NCBI GenBank assembly: GCA_029207755.1
Contig: JARCOQ010000003.1
Coordinates: forward strand, 48,679,971-48,743,970
Source: Chamaea fasciata
Taxonomy: Eukaryota; Chordata; Aves; Passeriformes; Sylviidae
Length of the DNA: 64,000 bases
Direction: 5' to 3'
The notes below the pieces were generated by a model, which was not told where the DNA came from, searched no databases, and saw only the letters and a program-made list of their open reading frames with translations. This document shows, one piece after another, positions 51,158 through 64,000 of the stretch. The position numbers were made by a program, and so were the translations under genes. Position 1 is the stretch's first letter. Each line of letters starts with the position of its first letter.

Positions 51158-52659
51158 ACACTTGACAGTACAGCCATATCAATCTTAGCTGATCTTAACT
51201 TTTGGGGGAATGAGGGTTTCTGAGTTAGTCTGTCATCAGGCTGTCACGACATTATTTTCCCTTATAAACTATAGGTCCTGTTTGCATTTTTGTGGCATAT
51301 TCAATCCCGATGGACTGACAGCACTTCACCTTCTATCCATCTGCTCTGTCTTCAACCTCTGTTGAGGTACAGCTGCCACAGTTTCTGGAGCACAAATTGG
51401 ATATGTATTTAATTGTGTATAACAACCCTGTCTCATAGTGAAGGACAGAAGCAAAGCAGAATCCCGCAGAAACAGCAGGGGACCTTCACATAAAAGTGTA
51501 GCTAAAAAATGAATATTCAACTGAAATAATTTTCCGACAATAAATTTCACTTCATCTCATCCATTACCTGGTTCAAACCTGTTCATATTACAGGTATCAT
51601 GTGGAAGGTATCTGATCTGCCTGTCATACCCTATAGCTAGTATTTTTATCAAACACCACAAATTTCTTGTTTGTTCTGAATTTATTTAGGTAGTACATGC
51701 TTTCTGACTCCCAGAGGTGCTCAATGTCCTTGCAAAAAATCAGTGGCAATTGATGGAGCCCCGTTCACATGCTCATCCTGGTGAAACACAGGCTCCCTAG
51801 ACAGCCCAAGTCAGGAGTGTGGAATGAATTCCTGCTCCAGAAAAGTTTGATGATAACAGCAGTACCCTGCTAATGCACAATGAACTTCAAGTCATAAAAT
51901 TGGTCAGGATCATAGCAGCCTCTTCTAGCTAATAAGGTAGTTCAGCACCTGACATAAGCACAGGCATTCAGGGTTTACAGCTGCTATAAATGGTGGCACT
52001 TCTAATGGCAGAATAGCAACAGTGCTCTGGGACTTTAATTCAGCAACTGGATGGTCACTGATATAATTTTATGTGGCTTCTACATTGTTGTCTGCAAGAA
52101 AACAGGGCAGCCAGCACAACAGCCCAGAAGCACCCCTTCAATGTCCCTACTTTTGTAGGGAGGAGGCTATTTTGGTGGTGAAAGGAAGAAAGCAGAGCAG
52201 CAGCATGCTGGGCATGCATGTGCAGGGGTCCTTAGTAAAAAACCCCAGAGGAAATACCTTGTTACATAGAAATTTTTCAGTCCCAGTTAGCTGAAATTGT
52301 AGGGAAGGGATATTTAGCTAATAAAAAAAGAATTTGCAAACAGAAATTTGTTGAAGTCAGTGAAATGCTGTTTCAAGTCAGATGAAAGTAGTGAGGTCAT
52401 TCTTGTAGACAGCTATTTGGGAGTCCTGATTTCACCAAGGTTATTCTGATTTAATGATATGCTGCATCTCTAAGCTAAGGCCATGTGTGTGGCAGTGTGT
52501 GCTCTAGAGTTATTGTTAGCATGGGCCATTTTCCTAATTGTACCTGAGCATCATTTATAGGTGAGTCAGTCTGCCAAGGAGATTTGGTATTCATGGTAGC
52601 AATCCCCCTCCCTACCTTCCAGTCATCTCAAAAGACTCATTTGGGCATATCTATCACAT

Positions 52660-53420
52660 ACAATTATGTAGGAACCCTGTTAATTAATTAATATTAACTT
52701 CTAACAGTTATGCAATTAATTGCATTTGGAAGAATATGAAAAAATTAGTAAATAAACTCAATGTGTTGAGTCCTATTTGGCAAGATAATACAGCTCATCC
52801 TGCCCTATTACAATGATAAGATTTTAAACTAATTGAACTCACACTGTGCTTTTCCATTACCTGACATTCAGCAGCACACAGAGAAGATTAAAGGGATTCA
52901 GGGGATGGTGTGTTTATAAAACCAGGAATAGTCACTCCTGATTCTTATTTAAGCATAAATACATTTTAATTCGCAATTGAACATTACTTTAAATGGGGTT
53001 TGCAGTAGAAATTATCATGTTGAGGAGTTTTGGGCTTTTGCTGGTGTTTCAGGTTAAAAATAGTGACATGGGATGCTCAGGACCTCATTACACAATGGCA
53101 GGTGCATACCCTGCAATCAGTTGCTCAGCACGGCACTGTAGGACCAGAGGGCTTGCCAGACTGCATTAAATCATTTGTTCATCTAACTTGACATTTTGCC
53201 TTCTGCACTGATGTTCTTGAGGAAGGTGGAAGGCTCCCATAATGCCTCTTACGTATCCAATTATCCTGTGTGGTGTACAGGGATGAAACATCCTTCCAGA
53301 GCCCTGGAGGCAATTAGCATACACCCAGAAGCGTGATATTCAATTACCCTTATTATTTTAGTCTGCCAAGCAGCAAGAGCTGGTTAATGATTACACAAAA
53401 TTATCTAGTCTTTTAGGAAA
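52660..53420. promoter_or_regulatory. Candidate conserved non-coding element cluster
   Basis: This block lacks recognisable repeats and is dense in homeodomain-type TAAT/ATTA cores, including the palindrome TGCAATTAATTGCA (52711-52724) and tandem TTAATTAATTAATATTAA near 52680, then GGCAATTAGCAT near 53311 and TTAATGATTACA near 53383. The texture resembles deeply conserved enhancers of gene deserts. Conservation cannot be tested here, so this is inference only. Confidence 0.25.
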
Positions 53421-56070
53421 GTATACTCAAAGTTACTGGAACCTTACATTGCATATCAGCAAGACCCATATGAGGCTCACTAACAGCAGTGAAGCTGATG
53501 GAAGGCCAATGACAGATTATTCACTTACATGGCAAAATTTGTATTTTTAAGCCTCTTATTCATACCCACAGAATTAGTCCCGGGGGACATTTTAGAGGAT
53601 GAAAATTTTCACCCAGAAGCAGATCTATTACTCTCTCCAGTTGAAGCACAAGGCTTTTTGTTCAGTATACAGAAGTGGTTATTTTTCAGAGAAAGTTTTG
53701 GGCTGCTGAGGTCTCAGATTCTATTGCAGCACTTTGGACTCAGTAGTTGATGGTGACCATACCCATGGTACCCTGACATCTTCCGCCACTCACAGCAAAA
53801 CAAACAAAAGATTGAAAACTTTGAGTTATCTTTCTACCCCTAATTCTAAAAACTTTGCAGTAGAGTTTGCACTTGAATGGGTATTTCTGTTGTCGTGGAA
53901 AAATGGGATCAAAGACGCCAAGGTCTGTAAGTTGTGTGGAGGAAGATAGAATAAACCCCTTCCCATACCATATCAGACCAAGCAAGAAGCGAGGTGGTAA
54001 ATAATAACTGCTGTGAGAAATTATACATTTGATGCCTATTTTTATGAGAAAGGTCTGGGCTGGTAACTTTATGTCTTTCAGAGAAAGCATAATGGACATG
54101 ATGATGAAATGCATTTACATTTTTTATAGTACCAAACAAGTGCTGAACTTTGTCAAACTGGTGTCACAAGTGGGCTGCAGGTGAAATTTCCCAAGACTTT
54201 CAGTCTCTGAAGGACGTATACTCTGATTAAGATGCATTGGAACATTACTTATTCAGTAAGAGGCAGTTAAGTTCTTCCTGATAAAAAACTGAAGCAAAAA
54301 TCGTTGTCTTTAAGGTTTAAAGAAATTATCTTCCTTTTAAGTGAAAAAACTGTCTGCTAAACCCAAAGGTGGGGTGATGGGTGCCTCTTACAGCTTCAGA
54401 CCATCATCCATGTTTATAGAGTGTCAGGATCCCAGTTAAAATGCAGTCTCATACCTTTCACCAGTACTGATTGGATCAAATGTATATTCTGTAAATACAT
54501 ATTATCCGCTAACGTTCATGGCACTGTCTCAGTGAATACCAGGACTGATACTGACCTGCTTCACACTTAACTAAGAAACAATTTAATTCCAAACCCTTTA
54601 CAGAAAAAGAGTATTTGTCTAAATGGACTTTTAAAATGGACTAGTTAGGAAATGTGAATTTTAGTCTGTTTTGGGCATAGTCTTGGGATTCACAAAGAGG
54701 ACATCAGGATTTATATTTCCCAATGACAGACCTACTGCTCATGGCAGATAAAAACCAGCTGCTCTCTCATGGGTCACAGTGAGCACATGGAAAAAAAATA
54801 CTGCTTTGCCAAGCTTACTTGATTATTGAAAAATTCATTTCTCTAATATCTCTGTTTCCTGTAGCAGATGATAGGAAAAAGTGAGACTAATCAGCTAAAA
54901 TGTTTTCTTTTCCACATGAGGATTAAAATTTCACGGTGTGCTTTCAATTCAAATATTCTTGAATACCTACAACTGTAGCTCATTGAATAAAATGGGTGTA
55001 AACTAGAAAAACGTATGGGTTTACTTCTTTCATTAATCAGAAGAATAAATTACATTAAGATGTTGATGTTTTCCTAGAACAGCAAACAAATGTTTCTGTG
55101 AATGACAAATAGGAAGTAGCACAGAATTGCTGCAAGTTTTGTAGCAGCGGCCTCCAAGACCTGCAAACATCAGAGGTGAATGAATAATCACCAACAGAGC
55201 AGAATGGTCATCAGACATAATGATGGAAAACCTCCTTTCACACTCACAGACGTCAAGTTTTCTGAGCAATTAAAAGTTGGCAGAAGCAAATAATTGGCTT
55301 TAAAACAAGAGATAGAGCTATGAAAAGAACCAGGCTTTTTGCTTCAAGTGTGTGGGCCGTGAATGAATTCGTTTGCTCAGCATCGAAAAGGGAGCAAATG
55401 AAAGCATATGCTTTTGCATCCTTCAAAAAAATTCAGTGTAAGGAAAAAATCAAACTATTTAATAAATCAAACAAGATCTACCCAAAACATTAATTTCCTT
55501 CATTTCTTTTGAAGCAGAGCTAGTAATACCTCTCAAAAGTGTCTTTAGATTTGTGTCCCACTTGAAAAGGGCACAGAGAAGAGGGAGAAGTGGGGTTGTA
55601 TCACTAACTGATGAACAGCAAGAGCAGGATAAAGGGGGATCACTAAGTGTCTTCTTCAGTGCTATCTATTGTGTTCTGGTGGAGTGCCATTGATTTCTTA
55701 AGCATCACTCACACAAGGGATATGAGAGTTGTTTTATGTCCTTTGTGGCTCAAAATCCTTTAAGCACTATTTGACTTAGTACTTTATTGTGAGCTACTTC
55801 TATTTCCCGAAGGAAGTTGCCAAAGAAGATAGAGGATGTTATTTGGGTGGCACCTGGGAGGAGATACTGACTGAAGAAGGGACAATGTAGAAAGAGAAAA
55901 GTGTGCTGGAAACAGACAGCAATTGATCTTCTCAGTGTCAGAGTAAAACCAAGACAATGGGACTTTGCATGACGATTTCCTTGTGAATGTTTTTCTCTCT
56001 GTCTGAACCTGTGGGTTTGAGATACAAAACTTGGGATTTTTCTGGTTTCATTTTTGTTCTTGTTCTAACT

Positions 56071-56124
56071 TTCTGGTAAATTCTAATTTCCAGTGAATTC
56101 TAATTTCTGGTGAATTCTAATTTC
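56071..56124. repeat. Three-copy 17-bp tandem repeat
   Basis: Three adjacent units close to TTCTGGTGAATTCTAAT, differing by one to a few bases. Confidence 0.85.
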
Positions 56125-58157
56125 CGCATCCTAATTCCTCCCAACACTGAGTGTCTAGCAGTATTTCATTGATCGCCTTCTTTAAATGACTGCAGCCATT
56201 CATGCTGAGAATGTTAGGCAAATAAAAACCATGTATCTCACCACTGAGCAAGAGGGTTCAGGGCTGCATATTTCTGTGCTTTTGATGGTTTTATTTTTAT
56301 TATTAGGAAAGCAGACAGACTTTTAATTGAAGTCCTTTCCATAGAAATGAGAACATCTGGAATTTTAGAATAGAAGAAAATAAGTTGAATAGTACCTTTC
56401 AGAAACATTTTCTGATTTTGGCTATTCCAAGTGAAAAGACAGTACTGTCAGTCTTCTGACTTTTAATGAAAAAAATTAGGCATCTTGTAATTTCAGAGTT
56501 AAATTTTATCAGCATAAATCTCCGGAAATACTATGGAAAGTGTCATTTTATTGCCATTCTTTACCACTGATTTTAAGCTGTATTTTAATAGCAAGGTGAA
56601 AAGCAATTTATTGCCTTAGCAAAAATTACTCTTCTGGGTTGGTTGGTTTGGCTACTAGTGCTCAGTGAAGGAAGTTCTAACACGAGTGCTTTGCTATTAG
56701 CACATTAAGGTATTGCTGTGTGGGAAAGCATTTCAACACTTGAGTGTTTCATTGAACTGAACCCATAATTTAAACTGGTATTGCATGTTGACATAGTTAA
56801 GTACATAATGCTGGAGCAGATGGGAACACCTAGAAAGAAGGAAACTTCTCAGGAATGTGAAAAGATTAGATTATATTCTTTCCACCAGAAAATAAAGAAA
56901 GAGAAAACAAAAGGAAAATAAGCAACACAAAATAAACACAAAATAAAGTCCTGTTCCCTTACCTCAAGAGGGGATCATCTTGGTCAATGGAAGATTAGAT
57001 CCATTCAGATCCATTCGTGTTTTTCTGGATCTAAGCATCCTGTCACAGGGACATCAACCACCTTCCACCCTCCTCTGTTGTCAGAGAGATAAATAAATAC
57101 TGGTGAAAGTTAAATAGACAAAATTAAAAAGTAAAATTTCCTTGGAAAAGGTTTTCTCTTTAGTTTCAGATTCAGGAAAGTTTTTCAGCAGATAGACTCT
57201 TAATTCATCACACCTTCTCTACAGGCTGCAGCAAAGTCTTTCCCAGTAAACACTTGGATTAATCAGGTTTCATGAATAACTGGCCTGTTTTTGTTAGGTT
57301 TGAAATAGGAGGAAAAAAAAACCACAAAAGGAAAAGGCTAAGAAAGACAGAAAAAACCCCTTCAACTCAATAAAAATGAAATGCAAGAGGGGATGAGAGT
57401 GAGATTTAGAAAACTACCTAAATGTTAATAGTTTGGGCATCCTCGCAGTCAGATTGCTTTGTAGGTGCATTGAAGGATGATGCCAGAATCCATGAGAAGG
57501 AAAACTAATTGTCCAAGCTCCCTGGCTCCCAGTCCCTGTCCTACAAATGATCACCCAGATTCTTGCCATGACAACGCAGTGGCAGAGAAGGATGTGGTCC
57601 TTCATCACTCCCAGCTCACCAGAGTGATGGGTATGTCTGTCACCCATGTATCAAGACAACATTTTAGGTGCTTCAAACACAATTTGAAATTCAAATATTT
57701 TCTCTTACTAATTCTGTGCTAATTTAGGAACCCAAGTAAATACCTGGAGTTCAGTTTCACTGTTGAATTCTCCAGGATTGCCTAAACCAGGCAGAAACAT
57801 TTTTCTTCATCTATGCCAGAAATTGGCTTTTATCAACAAATTTATGGGAAGCATTTACAGGTTGAGCTTGGTTTTCTGTAGCTTTTTTCATTTTCATTCA
57901 GCAAGGCATTTAAAACTCCAGCAAATTTTTATAGCATTTGCATGCCCCAACTATAGAGACTTAGGTTATGTAAACACACAGCCAACCTGCTGGCTTGGAC
58001 CCCTCCTGTGAAACGTGATTGTTCTTCTATTCTCACAGTATATTTAACAGTATGAAAACTCTACACAAAATGAACTTCCTGTGGGCTCTGAGCTTGGTTC
58101 TCTTATTGGAAAAATACTCGCGTAATTTCCCAGCTACATATTTAACACCTTCCTTGT

Positions 58158-58274
58158 TAAATGTAAATGTAAATGTAAATGTAAATATAAATATAAATAT
58201 AAATATAAATATAAATATAAATATAAATATAAATATAAATATAAATATAAATATAAATATAAATATAAATAAAT
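58158..58274. repeat. Hexanucleotide microsatellite (TAAATG)n(TAAATA)n
   Basis: About 19 tandem 6-bp units, the first four or five TAAATG and the rest TAAATA. The array creates repetitive open frames on both strands (Asn-Ile/Asn-Val and Phe-Ile/Phe-Thr), which are not genes. Confidence 0.97.
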
Positions 58275-59933
58275 TCAAAACCATATTTCCTATTTATTTA
58301 CATCCAGTTTTTTACTTGTTGCTAGTGGATGATGTAATTCCTTACTCTATGTAATAATTCTCTTAGTAAAAGTCCCGTGCAACTACTTTAAGCTTTTCTC
58401 TATTCATTTGTACAGACCAGCACAATAACTTGTCCTTTATCACTGGGTTACTCAGCTACACTCACTAGAACCATACGTTCCAGGGCACAGAGCTCCTGGA
58501 GATAAATGGTTCCTCTGCTCTCCTAAAACAGGGAAATCTGAGAAGACTAAAATCAAGGAGGAGCCTCTTACTGTTATTACTATTTTGTCAATGATATGTT
58601 GCATTTAAAAACAAACAAACAAATACAAATGCAACACAAAAACAACCAACCCAACAATGTCTTTTAACATGTCTTAGAACAGACCCTTCCTGATTGCTGA
58701 GGCAGATCTTTTCCCCAGCAAAATCCCAAGACAGAGCAAACTTCACACAAATGGCTTTTAAAGTTTTAGAGCTCTTCAAATTTTAGTCTTGTACAAGGCA
58801 CCTTCTAAAATTAAGAGAAATTTGCCTGTGTCAGGGCTACCTCTGGGTGTCCCGGGAAGGAGAGCAAAAATGCTGGGGCCAGAAACAAGGCTTGTGTTCT
58901 TTAAAACTGAAAACTACATTTCTCATTTTTCTATGTGTTCTCACTTTCATGTGTGCTTATTCTTTTTCTTTTCTTAATCTCAGCCTCAGGTTCTCAGAGC
59001 TGTAGCAGCACCTTGGCTTACCTGTTACCTGATGCTTTCTCTCGTCAGGCTTTTACACCATCCAGAAATCAATCAACAGAAAAGTAGTTTGTTATTTGAA
59101 GTTAAAATTGTTATTCATATCAATGGTTGGGAGACATTTGCTAATGATATGTTTGTGCAAAGATTTAAACATTTTAGTTACTGGCTTTTAACTTCAGAGG
59201 AACTGAGCTGCAGGTGATCTGGTGTTGGTTTTTTTTTTCTCACCTCTTGCTTTTGTACATGTTGCAGGTTTTGAAACAAAGATCCCTTTAGCATTAATAC
59301 ACTCAACAACTATGATGGCAGTCAGTTTGTCTCTCAGTAGTTGCTGCTTCAGCACCACGAAGAACTCATGTCTAATCCAAGCACCATCAAGTGGCAGCAC
59401 CATCAGTTTCCCATGTCAAAGCCTTCTTGCCCTCATCACCTCCCTAACTTCTGCATGATTTGAATATGCACCTGGCACAGTTGACTCGATGGACTATGCT
59501 GACACCCTGGGAGCCAGTCTGTGCAAAGGATGACAAATTGTTCCTGTCCTGGTAACAGGAGTAGGGTGCCAGTTTAGCACCATGTGAGTGTAACCAAACT
59601 TTGTATTTGACTCCCCTCTACACCATTTCTGATGAACTGTAAATGATGGGTCGTTTGCAGGAGATGCCCAGTGCACACCCCACACCTCAGGCTACAAGCT
59701 GGATGTTAAATGAGATAAAGAGGTAAACCGTGCTAGGCAGGCTGATGTTTCTTTTTCTTCACAAATAGCTCAGCTGTGATAACTCCCCTCTGGGGAAGCA
59801 TCAGCACAGTTCCATCCAGCCTGAGATGTCATCTCTGCTAATGTGCCCTGGTGGACTCCATGGCACCAGCAGATCAGGCAGCTGCAATGACTTAGACCAT
59901 CAAGGACTCCCAAAATATCTCATGATTCACAGT

Positions 59934-60260
59934 GTTACATGGTCCATTGTGAAACTCCCTGCCCTGGGGGAGGTACTGAGCAACCCCACCTGAACCTTAG
60001 CATGTATAAATCTTTGGCTTGTGGGATGGAGATAGCACCATTTTATAGATCCAGAGGAGGATCAGAATTTCCCGAGGACTGTACCATGATGCTGACCAAC
60101 AGATGCCAGGTTGTACTCTGATGCTGAGGGTCAAAACTAGTTTTCTCTGTATTGTTGTATTTATTGTAACCTCTTCAGTAAGTTGTAAGTCCAAACCGTA
60201 ATCTCTCTCGGGGTGGTTGAGTGGGGTTCAGTTCTCTGACCGGTTTACTTTAGGACCAGC
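59934..60260 (+). mobile_element. Possible LTR remnant
   Basis: Starts at a TGTTACATGG sequence, has TATAAA at 60005-60010 and, about 165 bp on, CCTCTTCAGTAAGTTGTAAG, which looks like a decayed CAATAAA polyadenylation region. The right boundary is unclear and no target duplication was found. Confidence 0.35.
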
Positions 60261-62167
60261 CTAGCTCCCAAGCTCTGAGCAGTCCTCAGCTGATACTTTT
60301 AGATGTTTTCTGACAGCCATGGTGTGGCAGCTCCTTTGAAGGTCAGTTTCCCTGAGACATTTACAACATTCTCCTGAATCCCTGTCTCTGACACCATTTT
60401 CCAAAGGAAATGTCTTAGTGTTTGTCTTCTGTTGCTTCCTTCACCCCACATAAGTGCTGGGCTAAAGGCAGAAGTGTTGTTTTTCTCGTGGACTTCTTGG
60501 GTTGCTCATCCTATTATTTGAATGTGTCATTCATTTGGTGTCATGACAACCAGGCACAATGGACTGCTGTTGTCATGCTTGATTTGCAACCAGAATACTG
60601 AAGAAAAGGTAGTTGAAGTGACCAGAATAACTGGTGATCATTGAAGCCTGAACGATGAGGGGCCTAGGGAGACACCTGAAGGCTAGTTTTCAAGGGTCTT
60701 TAACTCTCTCATGTTTCTGCCCCTCTTGCTGCTGTGCCACCCAGCAGCATCACCTTCTCCTGTCATCTTTCATCTCTTGCTTTCCTCTCGGTCTACTGCT
60801 AAATTCTCTCTCCTAAATTTAGTCTGGTCATAAAAATGCACATTGATAGCCTCCTGTGAATGAAAGCATTCCTTAGCCCAACTAATCTCACTGACTTCAG
60901 GAAGAGTAGTAGCATTTGGCTTCATATATTAATAAACAGGGGGAAAAATGGTGGAGTTGGAAATATATTTTGTATTTCATCTTGGCTGTGAAACAAATAT
61001 GCATTTTCTGCTAATCAATTCATATTATATGGACTACTAAAACAAGTGTATCAGATGACAAGACCTACACACAGGCTCATATTTGTGGGCAATAAATCAA
61101 GCAGGGAGTGAAGAACTGTGTGTTGCTGTTTCAAGGGAACAATGATCATGCAGCCTCAGAGCTTGCTGTTGGATTAAATCCATAACTTCTGGGGAAATAA
61201 ACATTTCTCGGTCCCAGAATTCATCTTTTTGTCTCATTATTTATTTGCAGTTTGTGTATGCTGAGCTGGGCAGACAACAAGAGAATAATGAACAGCACTG
61301 AGTTGCAAAGAGGAGCCTTCCAAAGCTGGGCTGTGCTACTCTGTGTGTGTGACACCTCAAGAGCAGCAAAACTTTGGTGCCTTGCTTGACAAATATATCC
61401 CAAATGCAGGCTTGGATACAAAGTCTGCAAGAAAAGTTTGGAAGAGCTGCAAGGAGAAGGTTCTTGCTTTATTCGCCCTTTCACTACAGAAGCTGGGATA
61501 GTGCTTTAAGTGAACTCTGCATTTCATACTGTGTTTAAAGGGAGAGTCAATGCCTACTTTTTAGTCCAACCTAAACTCAAAAGCCACTTCAATCTTTTGA
61601 GAGTTACATTAAAATATTAAAGCAAAATTTTTCATATCCCTTAGTTAATAGCCAAAGTTTTTTGTTAATTTACCAAATCTATTCAATTCCCATGTTAGAG
61701 CCTCCACTTCTGACAAGAAGTGTGAAAAGGCACTGCCAAGGTAGGGGCAGAACTGTATGCCACAATTCCTTAACCATCAAAAAGGGATATTGTTTGTCCT
61801 CTGTCTTTCATAACTGTTAAAATTTAATAGGAAGTATCTGTCCCATGTACACATATTTTTCATAAACAGCTTTGGTTAATGACCACAGTGATCTAGACAA
61901 ACTTCTATATTGAATATCCATCTATTCTGATGTTCTCCAGTACAGAAAAGGAAAATTTATCCTTTTGAACTGTTCAGTAGCAGTCGCTTGGGTACCTCAT
62001 CATCAGGTGAAAATGCTTCGGTGGTGTTGCTTTCCCATCAGGAAGCCCTATAAAAAATGTGGTTTGGTTGCATTTTGAGAATTCTCATCAGGCATCGTAA
62101 CACTTTCTTTCCACACTTGCAACTCCAAAAAGACTGTTTGCGTTTCTTACTGCCCATGTAAAGAGCA

Positions 62168-62196
62168 CTGTATGTAATCACTGGCATTACATACAG
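62168..62196. repeat. Perfect 11-bp inverted repeat with 7-nt loop
   Basis: CTGTATGTAAT at 62168-62178 pairs with ATTACATACAG at 62186-62196. Confidence 0.9.
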
Positions 62197-64000
62197 CACA
62201 TGCATACAGCCTGGGAATTTACACTCCATTCAACATAGTGATCCCCCTTTTTAAAAAACAAATGTAGGTAGGTAAACAGCTCAACATTCTGTTTAGAAAA
62301 GAGAATCTACTGCTATCAAGAAAAAGAAGGTGATTGGCAAGAGGAAATGAGAAGAGGGATGAGCAGGAAAAGAATAGTTATTTTATCAAGGCAACATAAA
62401 GCAGGGTTGTTGTTGAGCTTTATAGTGTTTAGTAGTTTATAACAAAACTACATCCCTGACTGTTTCCAGTGAGATGACTCACCTCCCTTGACTTCCTTGG
62501 CATGTATTTGTCTCCCACATGGAAGCCTTGGTGTGGTCTCTCTAAGTTCAGCATCATTCTTCTCTATGCCAAGTGAGGTTTCTTGCACTTCCCTTTGCAG
62601 ACCAAGATTATCTATCCGTCCAAAGTCAACACCAGCCTCTGACATGCAGTAGTGCATCATTAACGGGGTTATTAAATTGTCCACAGAGCTGGCAGCAAGA
62701 TAGTCATATCTCTTGAGAGTGTTTAAATATATGGAAATATTTTTGACTCCAGGAATTAAGCATTTGGCTATACTTTCATGAATAGGGAATGCTAGGCCAG
62801 ATATTTGGTGGAAACTGCTTTAGGGAAGATGTGGCATCTTTGTAATCTCAGATGTTTTCAGATAAGCTTTGATCTTGGCACTCCATCATGAAACTAATTT
62901 TCCTGGGAGACTTCACAGAAATGCAGAATTACACTGCTATCTGCTTTTCTAAGGTCACATGGATGACTAGCATCAAACTCTAAAACATATTATCTTTACA
63001 ACCCTAACTAAGAAAAAACACTTTAGGTTAATTGCTTACTTCCAGATATATTAACTGATGCACCATCCGTATGTCGAAGGTGATGATAGCAACAGAAAGG
63101 TCTAGAGTAAAAGAAAAATGATAAAGGAAATTCATACCAAAAATATTTGTATTCCTCTCATTCCCTCAGAAAGAAAGCTTAGACTGCAAATGCAGGTATT
63201 AGTTAAACTGACACAACTATTTATCATTTAATTGTGCTATTCTCATATTTCTAAAACCCCCAGATATTAATATAAAGTCACCTCAACATCTGTTAGAAAT
63301 AATGACAAATGTGTAATAAATATTTTGGACAGCGTAGCTAAGTATGTTTTTTCAACAATTGATGTTGAAGCAATGCAGACTTACTTAAAAGTCCTGTTCC
63401 ACCACAAAAACACTTCATGTCCTGAATTGCACAAGCTTAGTTTTGAATAAATGACAACAATAAGCTGCTAAAATGACACATAAGGCTGCTAAAGAAGCCT
63501 ATGCATGGAAGCCTACACATGCAAAGTAGGGGTCATATTTTAGTGGTAAAACAAGATGATCAGGAAGAAAAAAGCTTGCATAGAGACACCCATAGAAGTA
63601 CTACGATTTCATTAAAATGAGACATGTCTATGTCTTTTTCCTTTTAATCATACAGTTTTTAGTTCAGTCATTTAGTGACTTGTTCAATCTGTTCTCACTT
63701 ATTAGAGGATCTGTCTAAAGATGTTTTAACATCCCAAGGGCTTGCCTTAAATATGTACTTAATACTTAATAAAATTGAATCAGACTACCTGCAATTCTTC
63801 ATTTTCATACTTAATGTGTACAAGGCATCACTTAAGTAAAAGGAAGCAAAGGGCTGAAGGATGATTATGAGTCCATTTGCTGCTGTTCCATTCTGGTTTG
63901 TGCATATACTGTCAGCATTATGCTTGTTCACTCTGGAATGTGCCATAAAGCCGTTTCAAAAAGAAATTGGAAAGGGCAGGTATTTGCTGTAAACATTGGG

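Larger units (their letters stand above)
37866..64000. other. Gene-free intergenic region downstream of EPM2A
   Basis: About 26 kb without a convincing coding exon on either strand. Open frames reach at most about 124 codons, start at random ATGs, lack domain similarity and have no exon-like flanks. The region contains LTR-like blocks near 39280-39800 and 59934-60260, a hexanucleotide microsatellite at 58158-58274, a short tandem repeat at 56071-56124, palindromes at 46174-46193 and 52711-52724, and a GC-richer patch near 43400-43750. In human the interval between EPM2A and UTRN is likewise a long gene-poor region, which fits. Confidence 0.7.

Noticed and set aside
53740..54114. Minus-strand frame of 124 codons
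   Set aside because: The longest in the desert, but with no domain, no splice-consistent flanks and composition like surrounding DNA.
58019..58354. Open frames on both strands over the hexanucleotide array
   Set aside because: Created by the TAAATG/TAAATA repeat, which contains no stop in these frames; not coding.

Overview
The window reads as vertebrate, most likely avian, nuclear DNA: one multi-exon gene with GT-AG introns, a CpG-island promoter, fragments of CR1 LINEs (the dominant bird retrotransposon), LTR-type remnants, microsatellites and long AT-rich non-coding stretches. No prokaryotic genes, operons, CRISPR arrays, rRNAs or tRNAs were seen. The species cannot be fixed from sequence alone.

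The only protein-coding gene I can support is EPM2A, encoding laforin, the glycogen phosphatase whose loss causes Lafora disease in mammals. It lies on the + strand and appears complete: exon 1 (2908-3169), exon 2 (15221-15395), exon 3 (34382-34623) and exon 4 (35996-36276). All three introns are GT-AG with phases 1, 2 and 1, and the joined frame encodes 319 residues. An N-terminal carbohydrate-binding module (CBM20) is followed by a dual-specificity phosphatase domain with an intact HCNAGVGRS active-site loop. A TATA-less CpG island (about 2560-3400) is the promoter and first-exon region.

Layout: 1-2560 is non-coding DNA upstream of EPM2A and may hold the 3' end of a neighbouring transcript (FBXO30 is next door in human). 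Positions 2908-36276 are the gene, with introns of about 12.1, 19.0 and 1.4 kb. The introns carry CR1 pieces, a well-bounded 307-bp solo LTR with target-site duplications, simple repeats and two striking perfect hairpins. Positions 36277 to about 37865 are the probable 3' UTR. From there to 64000 is a gene-free desert with candidate LTRs, a TAAATG/TAAATA microsatellite, palindromes and AT-rich blocks that could be conserved regulatory elements.

I did not find a new multi-gene system. The observations most worth a second look are the divergent laforin C-terminus, which lacks the cysteine used for human laforin dimerisation, the perfect hairpins in intron 2, and the homeodomain-site-rich block near 52.6-53.4 kb.
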